Counted from the first letter of the stretch, positions 1 through 11,574 are shown. The stretch: 64,000 nt of DNA from Paenibacillus lutimineralis (GCF_003991425.1 NZ_CP034346.1:5757501-5821500); one strand, 5' to 3'. Numbers and translations: made by a program. Notes: generated from the sequence alone by a model not told the origin.

Positions 1-1316
1 ATGGTCTTAAGCGCTTCGTCCAGGGTCTTCTTATTATCCTTAACCAAGCCAAGTTCTCTGGTCAAGATTGTATTGTACTCGCCGTAGAAAGTATCAGGAA
101 GCTTCTCCATATTGTCATAGATCTTGCTCGCCTTAGGCTTCAATGCATAGAACGGATCAAGGCTTTGACCTTCGAAATCCTTCTTAAAGCCCATCCGGGT
201 CATTAGATCACCGCCGGATCTTGATTTAACACGGGCATAATCTTCGCCATTAATGAACTTAATGAACTCCCAAGCTGCATCTTTATTAGGAGAAGTCGCA
301 TTAATAGCGAAAATCTCACTCAAATTAGCGTTATAAGTTGATGTAGGATCCGAAGGATCGACCGGTCCGGAGACAATGCCAATTTCAAACGGCTTATAAT
401 CCTTCAATCTTTCCTTAGCGTCCTTCATATTCTGAAGCATATAAGGATAACCTACCGTCATCGCAGCTCGCCCCATCAGGAATGGCTGGCTTTGATAGTA
501 CTCTTCCATCGATCCGCCCGAAAAGCCATCACCATCTGGATTATAGACGACTCCGGATTTCTCGGCATCAATGGCCAACTGGAATACTCTTTTCCACGAA
601 TCTGTATCTACCGTTACCTTCATCGTATCCGGTTTCACATACGTCAGACCTTCTGAACTCGAGATCATGCTAATCAGACTATCCATCGAGGTAGGGTAGT
701 TATCACCATACCCGTATACACGAGTCTTCTCATCACCCTCCGTTGGGAAACGGCGAGCCAGGTCAATAATATCCTGCCAGGACATTCCATCATGCGGCAA
801 ATCTACCCCATACTTGTTGAACAGATCCTTATTATAGAACACTGCATTTCCATAAAAAGATGGCGAGAGGCCGTATAACTTATTTCCGCCCATCTCCTTC
901 AACATATCGATCAAACCAGGATAAATCCCCTCAAGGTTGTATTTTTCTTTCTCAATGTAAGGGTCCAGCTCTACAAGCTTGCCATCACCAACATACTTCT
1001 CAAAATTGCTGGTGCCCAGCATCAGTACGTCTGGCTTCTCCTTATCAACTAGCTCATCGAAGGCCTCCTCGTAAGTCTTGCCTTCCGAATTGTTGTACAA
1101 GCCTTGTGTAGAGACGACTTCGAACTCGATGTTCTCTCCATTCTTCATGGTGAACAGGTCGCCATATTGTTGATAGAACCAGCTCTCGTCATTAAAGAGC
1201 ACTTTCAAAGTCGATTTGGTATCTTCCGTCTTCTTACCTGGCCCGCTCGTACAGCCAGCTACAAGCATACAGCTCACAGCGAGCAAGGCTATCTTTTGCC
1301 ACGTTTTCCCCCGCAT
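1..1316 (-). CDS. Extracellular solute-binding lipoprotein (C-terminus cut by window edge)
   Basis: A family 1-type substrate-binding lipoprotein of an ABC importer, expected to sit on the outer face of the membrane and bind a sugar or oligosaccharide. The ATG at 1314-1316 is preceded by AGGAGGA at 1321-1327. The product opens with a short basic stretch, a hydrophobic segment and the lipobox LVAGC, so Cys22 would be lipidated. About 438 codons are visible and the frame stays open to base 1; the C-terminus lies outside. The protein is very close to the next gene upstream (1560-3011), with long identical blocks such as DLFNKYGVDLPHDGMSW and KSRS, so the two are a recent duplication. It is the third of three tandem paralogues on the minus strand. 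No permease or ATPase is seen here; one could lie beyond base 1. The substrate is unknown. Confidence 0.85.
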   Translation of the reverse strand, partial: MRGKTWQKIALLAVSCMLVAGCTSGPGKKTEDTKSTLKVLFNDESWFYQQYGDLFTMKNGENIEFEVVSTQGLYNNSEGKTYEEAFDELVDKEKPDVLMLGTSNFEKYVGDGKLVELDPYIEKEKYNLEGIYPGLIDMLKEMGGNKLYGLSPSFYGNAVFYNKDLFNKYGVDLPHDGMSWQDIIDLARRFPTEGDEKTRVYGYGDNYPTSMDSLISMISSSEGLTYVKPDTMKVTVDTDSWKRVFQLAIDAEKSGVVYNPDGDGFSGGSMEEYYQSQPFLMGRAAMTVGYPYMLQNMKDAKERLKDYKPFEIGIVSGPVDPSDPTSTYNANLSEIFAINATSPNKDAAWEFIKFINGEDYARVKSRSGGDLMTRMGFKKDFEGQSLDPFYALKPKASKIYDNMEKLPDTFYGEYNTILTRELGLVKDNKKTLDEALKT

Positions 1317-1559
1317 CTTTTCCTCCTATGATTCATGAAATTTTTTAATCCAGACATTGTTAATACGTATTCATTGGATGTAAGGTTACATAATTTACTG
1401 CAATTACAAAGATTTTCTGCAATCCATAAATTAGAAAAGACATCCCTGGCTCTCTATGTAATAAAGTGCAATTTACCACTTCACACCAGAAGAACAAAGG
1501 ATGCCTTATATCAGTACTTCAAAAAAATAAGTTTATCGTTGGATCTCAGCTGCCTCTGC

Positions 1560-3011
1560 CTACTCTCCCGAAGTACTCTCTTCTGTAGCAACGTCCGAGT
1601 CCCCACTAGCACTGTTAGTACTGGAACTCTCTTTGCCTTTATTCGCTTCCTTGTCCTTCAGCCCTTTGTCGAGTGCCACCTGAGCTTCCGCTTGAATCGT
1701 TTTAAGAGCTTCATCCAAGGTTTTCTTGTTAGTTTTAACTAAATCTATCTCTTTCGACTTGATCGTATTGTAATCACTGTAGAAGTTATCAGGAAGCTTA
1801 TCCCAGCTTCGATAGCTCTTGCTAACTTTCGGTTTCAACGCATAGAATGGATCCAGACTTTGACCTTCGTAATCTTTATTGAAGCCCATTCTGGACATCA
1901 TATTGTCGGATCTGGACTTAACACGGGCATAATCCTCACCGTTAACGAACTTAATGAACTCCCAGGCCGCATCTTTATTAGGCGAATCCGCGTTGATAGC
2001 AAAAATTTCACCCATACTCGTATTATAAGTTGAGGTAGGATCTGCCGGATCAACCGGACCAGCGACGATACCCAATTCAAACGGCTTATAGTCCTTGATC
2101 ATGTCCTTCGCTTCCTTAAGATTGCGAATCATGTAAGGATTACCGACAGTCAGCGCAACTCGCCCCATCAGGAATGGTTGGCTTTGATAGTACTCTTCCA
2201 TCGTACCGCCAGTAAAGCCACCATCCCCTTCTGGATTGTAGACAACCCCGGATTTGTCGGCATCGATGGCCAGTTGATACACTCTCTTCCATGAATCTGT
2301 GTCTACCGTTACCTTCATCGTGTCCGGATTGACATCCACCAGGCCTTCCGCGCTAGAGATATTACTTACTAGAGTCTCCAGCTGAACAGGATAATTATCG
2401 CCATACCCGTATACGCGAGTCTTCTCATCCCCATCAGTCGGGAAGCGGCGGGCCAGATCGAGAATATCCTGCCAAGACATTCCGTCATGCGGCAAATCTA
2501 CTCCATACTTGTTGAATAGATCCTTATTGTAGAGTACAGCATTTCCGTGAAAGGATGGGGATAGACCGTATAATTTACTGCCGCCAATCTCCTTCAACAT
2601 ATCGATCAAACCAGGATAAATACCTTCAAGATTATATTTGTCCTTCTCGATATACGTGTCCAGCTCTACAAGCTTGCCATCGCCAATATACTTCTCTAAA
2701 TTACTGTTATCTAGCATTAGAACATCTGGCTTCTCTTTTTCAATGAATTCATCAAAGGCCTCCTCATAGGACTTGCCTTCCCCTTGGTTGTACAGGCCCT
2801 GCGTAGTGACAACTTCGAACTCTATGTTCTCACCATTCTTCATAGTAAACAAATCGCCATATTGTTGATAGAAGTAGCTCTCATCCCAATAAACCACTTT
2901 CAAGGTTGACTTTGCCTGTTCTTCTTTCTTGCCTGCTCCACTCGTACAACCTGCAACGAGCATGCAGCTAATAGCAAGCAGTGTAATCTTATGCCCTATT
3001 TTCCCCCACAT
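1560..3011 (-). CDS. Extracellular solute-binding lipoprotein, second of three paralogues
   Basis: An ABC-importer substrate-binding lipoprotein of 483 residues. The signal peptide ends in the lipobox LVAGC (Cys22), followed by a short Ser/Gly/Lys linker and a two-lobed binding domain containing DVLMLDNSN, PHDGMSWQDI and AAWEFIKFVNGE, the last typical of family 1 binding proteins. The C-terminus is a charged, Ser/Thr/Glu-rich tail of about 40 residues, probably disordered. The start follows GGAGG at about 7 nt. The gene lies 106 bp downstream of the third paralogue and 243 bp upstream of the first. It is nearly the same protein as the one at 1-1316 and more distant from that at 3118-4605, so the duplication order can be read. 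Substrate unknown. Confidence 0.88.
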   Translation of the reverse strand: MWGKIGHKITLLAISCMLVAGCTSGAGKKEEQAKSTLKVVYWDESYFYQQYGDLFTMKNGENIEFEVVTTQGLYNQGEGKSYEEAFDEFIEKEKPDVLMLDNSNLEKYIGDGKLVELDTYIEKDKYNLEGIYPGLIDMLKEIGGSKLYGLSPSFHGNAVLYNKDLFNKYGVDLPHDGMSWQDILDLARRFPTDGDEKTRVYGYGDNYPVQLETLVSNISSAEGLVDVNPDTMKVTVDTDSWKRVYQLAIDADKSGVVYNPEGDGGFTGGTMEEYYQSQPFLMGRVALTVGNPYMIRNLKEAKDMIKDYKPFELGIVAGPVDPADPTSTYNTSMGEIFAINADSPNKDAAWEFIKFVNGEDYARVKSRSDNMMSRMGFNKDYEGQSLDPFYALKPKVSKSYRSWDKLPDNFYSDYNTIKSKEIDLVKTNKKTLDEALKTIQAEAQVALDKGLKDKEANKGKESSSTNSASGDSDVATEESTSGE

Positions 3012-3117
3012 AATAGCCTCCTAGATTAACTTTTTTTAATTTAACTATAAGGCTTAACGAATTAACCAGTTAAAAAGTTACGCTATTGGCATATTCCTCC
3101 CAAATTAAACTCCAAGG

Positions 3118-4605
3118 TTAATTACTTTCGCTAGATTCTACGGAAATAGTAGCGTCACCTTCCGTTTCCAGCTGTTCTTCGTTATCTGGCGGCGGTGTTG
3201 CTGTCCCGGCTTTCGATGAGTCCTTTGCTGCTTTGTCCTTTAGAGCTTGATCAAGCGCAACTTGTGCTTCCTCCTCAATCGTCTTAAGCGCCTCATCAAC
3301 TGATTTCTCCTTACTCTCTACCAATCCAATCTCACGAGAGTAAATGGAGTAATATTGACCATAAAACTCGGCTGGAATCTTGTCCTCAACGGAATTGGCA
3401 CTATCATCAATTTGAGGTTTTAGTTTGTAAAAAGCATCCAAATTGATACCGCCGTATTCCTTCGTCATTCCCATACGCGACAGCAATCCATCATTCATCG
3501 ACCTTGACTTGATCTTGGCGTACTGCTCACCATTAATGAATTTGATCAATTCCCAGGCTGCGTCAGCATTCGGAGAATTCGCACGAATAGCAAATATATT
3601 GCTCAGGTATACGTCTCGAGAGATCTCCGGATTAGCAGGATCAACCGGGCCCGCGACAATTCCTACCTGGAACGGCTTATAATCTGGTAATCTGTTCTTG
3701 ATCTCCTTCAAATCACGTAGATAATAGGCACTATTGATGGTCATTGCCATACGTCCTGTCAGGAATAACTGACTCTTATAGTATTCCTCCATGGAGCCCC
3801 CTCCGAAAGAGTCCTCCTTGGGGTTATAGATAGCATCCGAAGCCAGCGCATCCTGGGCGAGCTTGAATGCTTGCTTCCAGGCATCTGTATTAACGGTAAC
3901 CTTCAAGGTTTCTGGATTAACTACCTTCAATCCTAAAGGGGATGCAATGCTCGATACCAAGTTATCTAGAGTCATACTGCCGTAACCATCTCTGCCATAC
4001 CCATATACCCTAGTATCTGCATCGCCCTCTGTCGGAAACCGCCTTGCCGTATCGATAATATCCTGCCAAGTCATGCCATCATGCGGCGGTTCAATTCCAT
4101 GTTCAGCGAACAGATCTGCATTATAAAAAATTACGTTTCTATAAAAGGTAGGCACTAAACCATACAGCTTCCCTCCGGCTTTATCCTTTAAAATATCAAT
4201 CAATGCAGGATAGATCGTATCGATATTATATTTATCGCGCTCAATAAGCGGGTCAAGCTCCGTCAACTTGCCTTCTGAAGCCATCTTGCTGTATGTACTC
4301 GTATCCAGCATCAAGACATCAGGTTGCTCCTGATCAATAAAGTCCTGCAACGCCTTCTCATAGTCTTCAATCGGACCATCGTTGTACATTTTCTGTGTAT
4401 TTACCAGCTCAATTTCGATGTTCTCATTTTGTATGGAGAATAAATCACCGTAGGTCTGATTGAAAGAGTCCTCGCTGTAATACATGACTTTCACCGTCGT
4501 TGGTGTTTTTACATCATTCTTACCTGGACCGCTAGTACAGCCTGCCAATAACAATCCTACCATCGCCAGAAGTACAATCTTTTGAATCCATTTGTTTCTC
4601 ATCAT
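3118..4605 (-). CDS. Extracellular solute-binding lipoprotein, third paralogue (first transcribed)
   Basis: A substrate-binding lipoprotein of 495 residues and the promoter-proximal member of the tandem trio. The signal peptide ends in LLLAGC, giving a lipidated Cys at about residue 23. The body shows the same landmarks as its neighbours (DVLMLDTST, PHDGMTWQDI, AAWELIKFINGE) but is clearly more diverged, including the tail, which is rich in Thr, Pro, Asp and Glu. The start is ATG-ATG with GGGAGG just upstream; either Met is possible. A candidate promoter lying in a long inverted repeat is 40-80 bp upstream (4643-4683). The trio could widen the ligand range of one importer or act as sensors; the sequence does not decide. 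Confidence 0.88.
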   Translation of the reverse strand: MMRNKWIQKIVLLAMVGLLLAGCTSGPGKNDVKTPTTVKVMYYSEDSFNQTYGDLFSIQNENIEIELVNTQKMYNDGPIEDYEKALQDFIDQEQPDVLMLDTSTYSKMASEGKLTELDPLIERDKYNIDTIYPALIDILKDKAGGKLYGLVPTFYRNVIFYNADLFAEHGIEPPHDGMTWQDIIDTARRFPTEGDADTRVYGYGRDGYGSMTLDNLVSSIASPLGLKVVNPETLKVTVNTDAWKQAFKLAQDALASDAIYNPKEDSFGGGSMEEYYKSQLFLTGRMAMTINSAYYLRDLKEIKNRLPDYKPFQVGIVAGPVDPANPEISRDVYLSNIFAIRANSPNADAAWELIKFINGEQYAKIKSRSMNDGLLSRMGMTKEYGGINLDAFYKLKPQIDDSANSVEDKIPAEFYGQYYSIYSREIGLVESKEKSVDEALKTIEEEAQVALDQALKDKAAKDSSKAGTATPPPDNEEQLETEGDATISVESSESN

Positions 4606-4642
4606 TACCTCCCTATGATATGAATCCTACGAACATAGCAGC

Positions 4643-4683
4643 AACACAAATCCCAGTATAGTTATATATTGGGTGTTTGTGTT
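4643..4683 (-). promoter_or_regulatory. Inverted repeat overlapping a possible promoter of the solute-binding gene trio
   Basis: Two arms, AACACAAA (4643-4650) and TTTGTGTT (4676-4683), are perfect complements. Inner blocks CCCA and TGGG extend the symmetry. On the minus strand the AT-rich centre offers TATAAC or TATACT as a -10, with TTGGGA about 16 nt upstream of TATAAC as a poor -35. The placement, 38-78 nt upstream of the first start codon, fits an operator or a 5' leader hairpin. This is a reading of the bases only. Confidence 0.4.
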
Positions 4684-4804
4684 CCCAAATATTATTACAT
4701 AGGATATCCGATTAATCTACCATAATCAGGAAGCGGGGAGATTCGATGTTGTAATTATATGGGGAATCATGCTGTTTATTGTCTGCAGATCGTCAGGTAG
4801 AGCT

Positions 4805-4860
4805 GAATAAAAAGATCCCCAAGCAGCTTCTTCCCAGTACGGAAGTAGCTGCCCAGGGAT
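4805..4860 (-). terminator. Rho-independent terminator after ligA
   Basis: On the minus strand a long stem with CAGCTACTTCC pairing with GGAAGAAGCTG (one mismatch), extended outwards by G-U pairs, is followed by a T-rich run TTTTTATT. It lies about 70 bp past the ligA stop and separates ligA from the lipoprotein genes. Confidence 0.75.
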
Positions 4861-4928
4861 ACATTCATGTTTCGATTTAATGTGATTAGCTTAAAACCTG
4901 AAGTTTTGCTTCAAAGCTATTCCTTCGC

Positions 4929-7112
<2,184 letters not shown>

Positions 7113-7261
7113 TCACGAGAACATTTATGAGAAATGTCCTTTAGAACGCGGACACTACTCTTGAGAAAAGATATGTTTGCTCATAGCACACAAACTGTAC
7201 ATATAGTACTTAATAGCAGATTATTATCTATATATTGATTAAAAATCTGATTCGTAAATAT

Positions 7262-7331
7262 ATCCCTAGTGTCCACTTTTAGGTGGACACTTTGTGCGTT
7301 TGTGTGCGCTACAGAGACACCCGATTCCGTG
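7262..7331 (-). repeat. Intergenic hairpin repeat, copy 1
   Basis: Read on the minus strand this 70 bp stretch aligns with 55600-55669 on the plus strand. Both end in a hairpin with 9 bp arms and a 6 nt loop (AGTGTCCAC/GTGGACACT here, 7268-7291), and both have a GTCTC block and a GCACA-AAAC block before it. No coding role is seen. The function is unknown. Confidence 0.6.
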
Positions 7332-7501
7332 ATCCGGCAGTACACAAGAAAGTGAGTATTTCTTTTGATTGTTACAACGCGCATAAAAAGTATATGTAAA
7401 GATATACATCGTTTATATATCAATTCACATGGATTATCATATACATTCAAATCAATCTCTTATATAGCATTCTACACAAAACCGCTATTCCCCATACTAG
7501 A

Positions 7502-7544
7502 TCAATCGAGACCATTCGCCGCCTGGGTTCATGATCTCGATTGA
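7502..7544. repeat. Inverted repeat, 10 bp arms
   Basis: TCAATCGAGA (7502-7511) and TCTCGATTGA (7535-7544) are perfect complements around a 23 nt loop. No T-run follows on either strand, so it is not a standard terminator. It lies 150 bp past the pcrA stop and could shape or stabilise the pcrA transcript end. Confidence 0.5.
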
Positions 7545-7694
7545 AAGGGAATATATGATTCTATTACATATATTAATATGAAATGATGCTTGTGTGGAAC
7601 GTATATGCTATGCAGTGCCTCACTGCATTGTAGGAACTGCGCGCTGGCCAGGCTTGGGGCGCGGTGTCCATCGCGTGGCGCCTGGCGAGCTTGC

Positions 7695-10061
7695 TTACTC
7701 GATCACCTTAGTGATTGGAGCGAAGCTGGCGAGCAGGCGCTTCACGCCGACCGGCGCCGGAAAGGCGATCTGCAGCTCCGTGTCATTACCGGAGCCCTTG
7801 ATCGACACGACGGTGCCGATGCCCCATTTGCCGTGCGACACCTTGTCACCGGCACTGTAGCCGCCGGGGGCTGCGCCAGCCGCCCCCGCGGCAGCGCCCG
7901 CCGCACCGGCTCCGCCCGGTGCAGGGCGCGTTCCGCCAGCGGCCCCTGGCACGCTGACGGTCACTCCGCTGCGGCCGCTAGGCGTCGCAGCGCTTCTTCC
8001 TTCGGCCCCACGATGGCCGAAGTTGCTGCCGCCGCTGCCGCTTGAGCCGCGGCCGCTATAGGCGCCCCCGATACCTGCCCCACGGCGGTATCGGTCGCGA
8101 GCGACGACGGTGTCTTCCTTCAGTTCCTCCGGAATCTCGCCCAAGAAGCGCGACGGCGGATTTGAAGTCGTCCGCCCGTACAGGGTACGCATCTGAGCGC
8201 AGGAGAGGAACAGCTTCTGTTCGGCCCGCGTAATGCCTACATAGGCAAGACGACGTTCCTCCTCCAGCTCCATATCATCCTGGAACGCTCGGCTATGCGG
8301 GAATACCCCTTCCTCCATCCCGACGATAAATACAACCGGGAACTCCAGACCCTTGGCACTGTGCATTGTCATCAGCACGACCGCATCGTCCAATGCACGT
8401 TCCTCATCGCTATCATTCATCGAATCGATATCCGCGATCAGCGCCAAATCCGTCAAGAACGCCACCAGCGTCTTATCCTCGCTGTTCTTCTCAAATTCCA
8501 TCGTTACGGATAGGAATTCATCGATATTTTCCAGACGTGAACGCGATTCGATCGTATTCTCCGTCTGCAGCTCCACGCGATATTCAGTGAGCTCAAGCAT
8601 CTTCTCCGTCAATTCCGTAACAGACAGATATTCTAGCATCCGATGCAGGCCTTCTATCATATCAAAAAACTCAACCAGCGCATTCCGCGTCCGTCCAGCA
8701 AATCCCAGATCATCCACGGTCTCGAGTACCCGGTAGATTGATGTGCCCCGCTCAGCGGCAGCCGCCGCCAGCTTGGCGACCGTCGTATCGCCGATGCCCC
8801 TTTTCGGTACGTTGATTATCCTTGTTAAGCTAATATCATCGTCCGGATTGGACAAGAGACGCAGGTAAGCGAGCATATCTTTAATCTCTTTACGATCATA
8901 GAACTTAATGCCGCCTACGATCTGGTACGGGATGTCCGACTTGATCAACACTTCCTCTATGACCCGGGACTGAGCGTTCGTACGGTACAGAATGGCATGA
9001 TCTTGGTACGCTTTGCCTGCTTTAATATTTTTCTGAATTTCCGAGGTAACAAAATATCCTTCATCATGCTCGGAATCAGCGCGATACACCTTGATCTTGT
9101 CGCCTTCGCCCTTATCCGTCCACAGCTTCTTCGGCTTGCGTCCCGCATTGTTGGCTATAACGCCGTTGGCCGCATTCAGAATATTCGAAGTCGAGCGGTA
9201 ATTCTGCTCCAGCAGAATCGTCTTCGCTTCCGGATAATCCTGTTCGAAGTTGAGGATGTTGCTGATGTCAGCTCCACGCCAGCGGTAAATCGACTGATCG
9301 CTATCGCCGACGACGCAAATGCGGTGGTGATTGTCCGCCAGCATCCGACACAGCATGTACTGCGCCCGGTTCGTATCCTGATACTCATCGACATGGATAT
9401 ATTTGAACTTGTTCTGGTAGAAATCAAGCACCTCCGGCGCTTCCTTGAACAGTTGAATCGTCTTCATGATCAGATCGTCAAAATCTAGCGAATTGTTGCT
9501 GCGCAATCTTTTTTGATACATCGCATAGACCTTGGCAACAATCCCCTCAAAATAATCACCGATCTTCTGTTCATACTGCTGCGGTGTAACCAGCTCATTC
9601 TTCGCCGCGCTGATCATGGCCAGAACGGCCTTTGGCTCGAATTTCTTCGTATCGAGATTCTGCTCCTTCATGCAGTTGCGAATGACGGAGAGCTGATCGG
9701 TCGAATCCAGGATCGAAAAGTTTGAAGTAAAACCGATCCGTTCAATGTCCCGTCGCAATATACGCACGCACATGGAGTGGAAGGTCGAAACCCAGATATC
9801 GCGCCCATCCGTTCCTCCAACTAGCCGGGATACACGCTCCTGCATTTCGCGGGCGGCTTTGTTGGTAAATGTAATCGCCAGAATGGACCAAGGTGCGGCC
9901 TTGCGGGTCGCTATCAAATAAGCGATGCGGTGCGTCAGCACGCGCGTCTTACCACTACCTGCACCAGCCATAATAAGCAGCGGTCCCTCCGTCGTCTCCA
10001 CAGCTCTGCGCTGCTCGGGATTCAGGCGGGCTACCGCCTCTTGTATGTTAACAGGTTGCAT
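7695..10061 (-). CDS. pcrA: ATP-dependent DNA helicase PcrA (UvrD family)
   Basis: A 3'-5' superfamily 1 helicase needed for replication-conflict handling, repair and plasmid rolling-circle replication in Firmicutes. Visible motifs are Walker A AGAGSGKT (about residues 32-39), [43 protein letters not shown] and [11 protein letters not shown]. At 788 residues it is about 50 longer than Bacillus PcrA. The surplus is a Gly/Ala/Ser/Pro-rich linker (about residues 655-735, bases 7855-8090, very GC-rich) ahead of the small C-terminal domain with [15 protein letters not shown], which in relatives contacts RNA polymerase. The ATG is preceded by AAGGAG at a rather long 12 nt. It is separated from pcrB by 600 bp of repeats. 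Confidence 0.95.
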   Translation of the reverse strand: MQPVNIQEAVARLNPEQRRAVETTEGPLLIMAGAGSGKTRVLTHRIAYLIATRKAAPWSILAITFTNKAAREMQERVSRLVGGTDGRDIWVSTFHSMCVRILRRDIERIGFTSNFSILDSTDQLSVIRNCMKEQNLDTKKFEPKAVLAMISAAKNELVTPQQYEQKIGDYFEGIVAKVYAMYQKRLRSNNSLDFDDLIMKTIQLFKEAPEVLDFYQNKFKYIHVDEYQDTNRAQYMLCRMLADNHHRICVVGDSDQSIYRWRGADISNILNFEQDYPEAKTILLEQNYRSTSNILNAANGVIANNAGRKPKKLWTDKGEGDKIKVYRADSEHDEGYFVTSEIQKNIKAGKAYQDHAILYRTNAQSRVIEEVLIKSDIPYQIVGGIKFYDRKEIKDMLAYLRLLSNPDDDISLTRIINVPKRGIGDTTVAKLAAAAAERGTSIYRVLETVDDLGFAGRTRNALVEFFDMIEGLHRMLEYLSVTELTEKMLELTEYRVELQTENTIESRSRLENIDEFLSVTMEFEKNSEDKTLVAFLTDLALIADIDSMNDSDEERALDDAVVLMTMHSAKGLEFPVVFIVGMEEGVFPHSRAFQDDMELEEERRLAYVGITRAEQKLFLSCAQMRTLYGRTTSNPPSRFLGEIPEELKEDTVVARDRYRRGAGIGGAYSGRGSSGSGGSNFGHRGAEGRSAATPSGRSGVTVSVPGAAGGTRPAPGGAGAAGAAAGAAGAAPGGYSAGDKVSHGKWGIGTVVSIKGSGNDTELQIAFPAPVGVKRLLASFAPITKVIE

Positions 10062-10663
10062 AGATAAATCATGCTCCTTTCTAATAGCTGTAGCGTAAAT
10101 TTAAGCTCAATCTAGTTGAACTATGGTGAAACGGATGAAGGCAGCCGGGGTCCTTGGAGGCACTTGTTGAATAGATAACGATCATGTAGCTGTAAATCGT
10201 ACACTTATTTTCCGGAGGTTAGCGAATGCTCCTCTTGCAAGTGTATTTTGTACAGTTAAAATTCCTCGTTGCCAAGGAATCCCGAAAAAACGGTGTTTTA
10301 AGTGTAGATTTTGCAATTAAAAAGAGGCCCGAGCTGATCTGAGCAATTTTAGCTGTATTTTTTGCAATTAAGCTGGGGAACCATTGAGTCCTCCCGCTAT
10401 GGATCACTTGTCAGGACCAAGTACAGATGAATAAGTGCTTATACGCAACTATCCAAGCCCTTGATGCCTGGAATGGGTAATATAAGTGCAGTTATACAAC
10501 TGTTCTGCTCCATTCCCCTTCGTTCACTCCCAAAACAAGTAAATAGTTGCATCAACGCAGTTATTTTCGAATTTCAAGCTGATTATTCGAGAATAAGTGT
10601 ATTTGTGCAATTACTTATAAAATAAGCACGGAAACGCATCCTCTTGCCTATCACTGTCCTTCT
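10062..10663. other. Non-coding gap between pcrB and pcrA
   Basis: 600 bp without a credible gene; the only open frame here lacks a ribosome binding site and family features. Most of it is the short-repeat array at 10183-10626. The final 120 bp before pcrA carry its ribosome binding site and no clear consensus promoter. Confidence 0.6.
10183..10626. repeat. Array of degenerate ~25 bp repeats spaced 50-80 bp
   Basis: About eight related units start near 10183 (inverted), 10236, 10298, 10347, 10430, 10480, 10538 (inverted) and 10592. A rough consensus is AATAAGTGNANTTNTNCAANTA, as in AAGTGTATTTTGTACAGTTA, AAGTGTAGATTTTGCAATTA, AAGTGCAGTTATACAACT and AAGTGTATTTGTGCAATTA. The start-to-start distance is mostly 49-62 bp, with one of 83. 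Units are degenerate and in both orientations. Related single units occur near 53031, 53070-53096 (inverted) and 55558. The function is unknown. Confidence 0.6.
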
Positions 10664-11371
10664 TTAGATCTGGATACTACTATTCTTAATAACGGCTACG
10701 GTCTCCAGTGCCTTGTTCAGATCGCTGTAGATAATGTTGCCTACCACAATCGTGTCACAGGCGGATGCGGCCAGACGAGCCGTCTCTCCATCCACAATCC
10801 CCCCGCCGTAGAAAAGACGGGAATGCTCTAACCTGCGACCCACGGCTGAGACCAGCTCCATATCACCGAAGGTTCCACTGTACTCCACATAAACAATCGG
10901 AAGTTGGAACATCCTATCGGCGATTTGTGCATATGCAGCTGCTTCGGAATCCGTCAATGAGGTGTTGGCTTCTGTTCGCATCGCTACCGTCGAATCGGGA
11001 TTCAGAACGATATATCCTTCTGGAACAAGCGTGTCCCAAGGTATCATCTCACCATACATCTCCGCAGCCTGCGCCTGGTTCCCGATCAGCCACTGCGGAT
11101 CACTGCTATTAAGCACCATCGGAATCAGAAAAAGATCGAAGCCCGGCACAATCGCCTCCAGTGCGGATACCTCAAGTACACACGGGATTTGGAACTTTCG
11201 GATTTGCCCTAGCAAGCTGTTGGTATTATCATAAGTCACACCACTGGAGCCACCCACCATGATAGCATCCGTGCCTGAGCTGCAGACCGCTTCCAGCGTC
11301 TGATCATCGATAGGCCGATCCGGATCCAATTTGAACACATGTCGCCATGCTTGTACGATTTGATTCAACAC
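10664..11371 (-). CDS. pcrB: Heptaprenylglyceryl phosphate synthase PcrB
   Basis: A TIM-barrel prenyltransferase that joins a polyprenyl group to sn-glycerol-1-phosphate, the first step of an archaeal-type ether lipid known in Bacillales. Its 235 residues match family length. Diagnostic stretches are SGTDAIMVGGSSGVT (about residues 31-45), FLIPMVLNS, VYVEYSG, FYGGGIVDG and DTIVVGNIIY, which form the phosphate and prenyl sites. The start is GTG at 11369-11371, with TTG as the next codon; GGAGG lies 5 nt from GTG and 8 nt from TTG, so either may initiate. It is first in the pcrB-pcrA-ligA order. A transcription terminator lies only about 46 nt upstream (11417-11442), so its expression may be attenuated or driven by another promoter. 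Confidence 0.92.
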   Translation of the reverse strand: MLNQIVQAWRHVFKLDPDRPIDDQTLEAVCSSGTDAIMVGGSSGVTYDNTNSLLGQIRKFQIPCVLEVSALEAIVPGFDLFLIPMVLNSSDPQWLIGNQAQAAEMYGEMIPWDTLVPEGYIVLNPDSTVAMRTEANTSLTDSEAAAYAQIADRMFQLPIVYVEYSGTFGDMELVSAVGRRLEHSRLFYGGGIVDGETARLAASACDTIVVGNIIYSDLNKALETVAVIKNSSIQI

Positions 11372-11416
11372 CGATTCCTCCAGTTTTACTTGTTCGAATC
11401 CTAAGCCTCATTCCAT

Positions 11417-11442
11417 GAAAAAAGGGGCCTATCTTCGCCCCA
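11417..11442 (-). terminator. Terminator just upstream of pcrB
   Basis: The minus strand reads GGGGC, a 7 nt loop GAAGATA, GGCCCC and then TTTTTTC. It ends the candidate RNA at 11418-11568. Confidence 0.8.
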
Positions 11443-11568
11443 CCTGTCGTATAGTGTGTGTTCAACCTCTTACTGTCTTCATGCTAAATAACCTGGTCTA
11501 AATTCAGGGTAGAAACCCGGCTATTTCCTTGGAAGAATGCGGGTTCTGTACGTCCCGTTCCTCTCGCA
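11418..11568 (-). ncRNA. Candidate structured RNA or pcrB leader (~150 nt)
   Basis: A good vegetative promoter (TTGACA, 17 bp, TAGACT) and a strong terminator bound a ~150 nt stretch with no start codon plus ribosome binding site. Inside, AGAACCCG (about 11540) can pair with CGGGUUUCU around a further small hairpin, and a weaker CCUG/CAGG hairpin follows. I do not recognise it as a T-box, SAM, TPP, glycine, SRP or tmRNA element. A 6S-like RNA cannot be ruled out by eye. It is either a stand-alone small RNA or a 5' leader attenuating pcrB. Confidence 0.45.
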
Positions 11569-11574
11569 CTTCTT

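Noticed and set aside
1335..1742. Plus-strand open frame of 135 codons
   Set aside because: It overlaps the end of a well-supported minus-strand lipoprotein gene and lacks a ribosome binding site.
7181..7450. Minus-strand open frame of 89 codons in the pcrA-ligA gap
   Set aside because: It runs through the hairpin repeat, has no ribosome binding site and an unlikely composition.
7590..8233. Plus-strand frames across the pcrA 3' end
   Set aside because: These arise from the GC-rich PcrA linker read on the other strand; product rich in Arg/Ala with no family features.
10183..10626. CRISPR-like alternation of ~25 bp repeats and ~30 bp spacers
   Set aside because: Units are degenerate, lie in both orientations and one gap is much longer; no cas genes are near. 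Not a CRISPR array.
11418..11568. T-box or SAM riboswitch ahead of pcrB
   Set aside because: The AGGGUGGNACCGCG T-box core and the SAM GGUGCUAAUUCC block are absent; GAGAGG and CCCG pieces are only superficial similarity.
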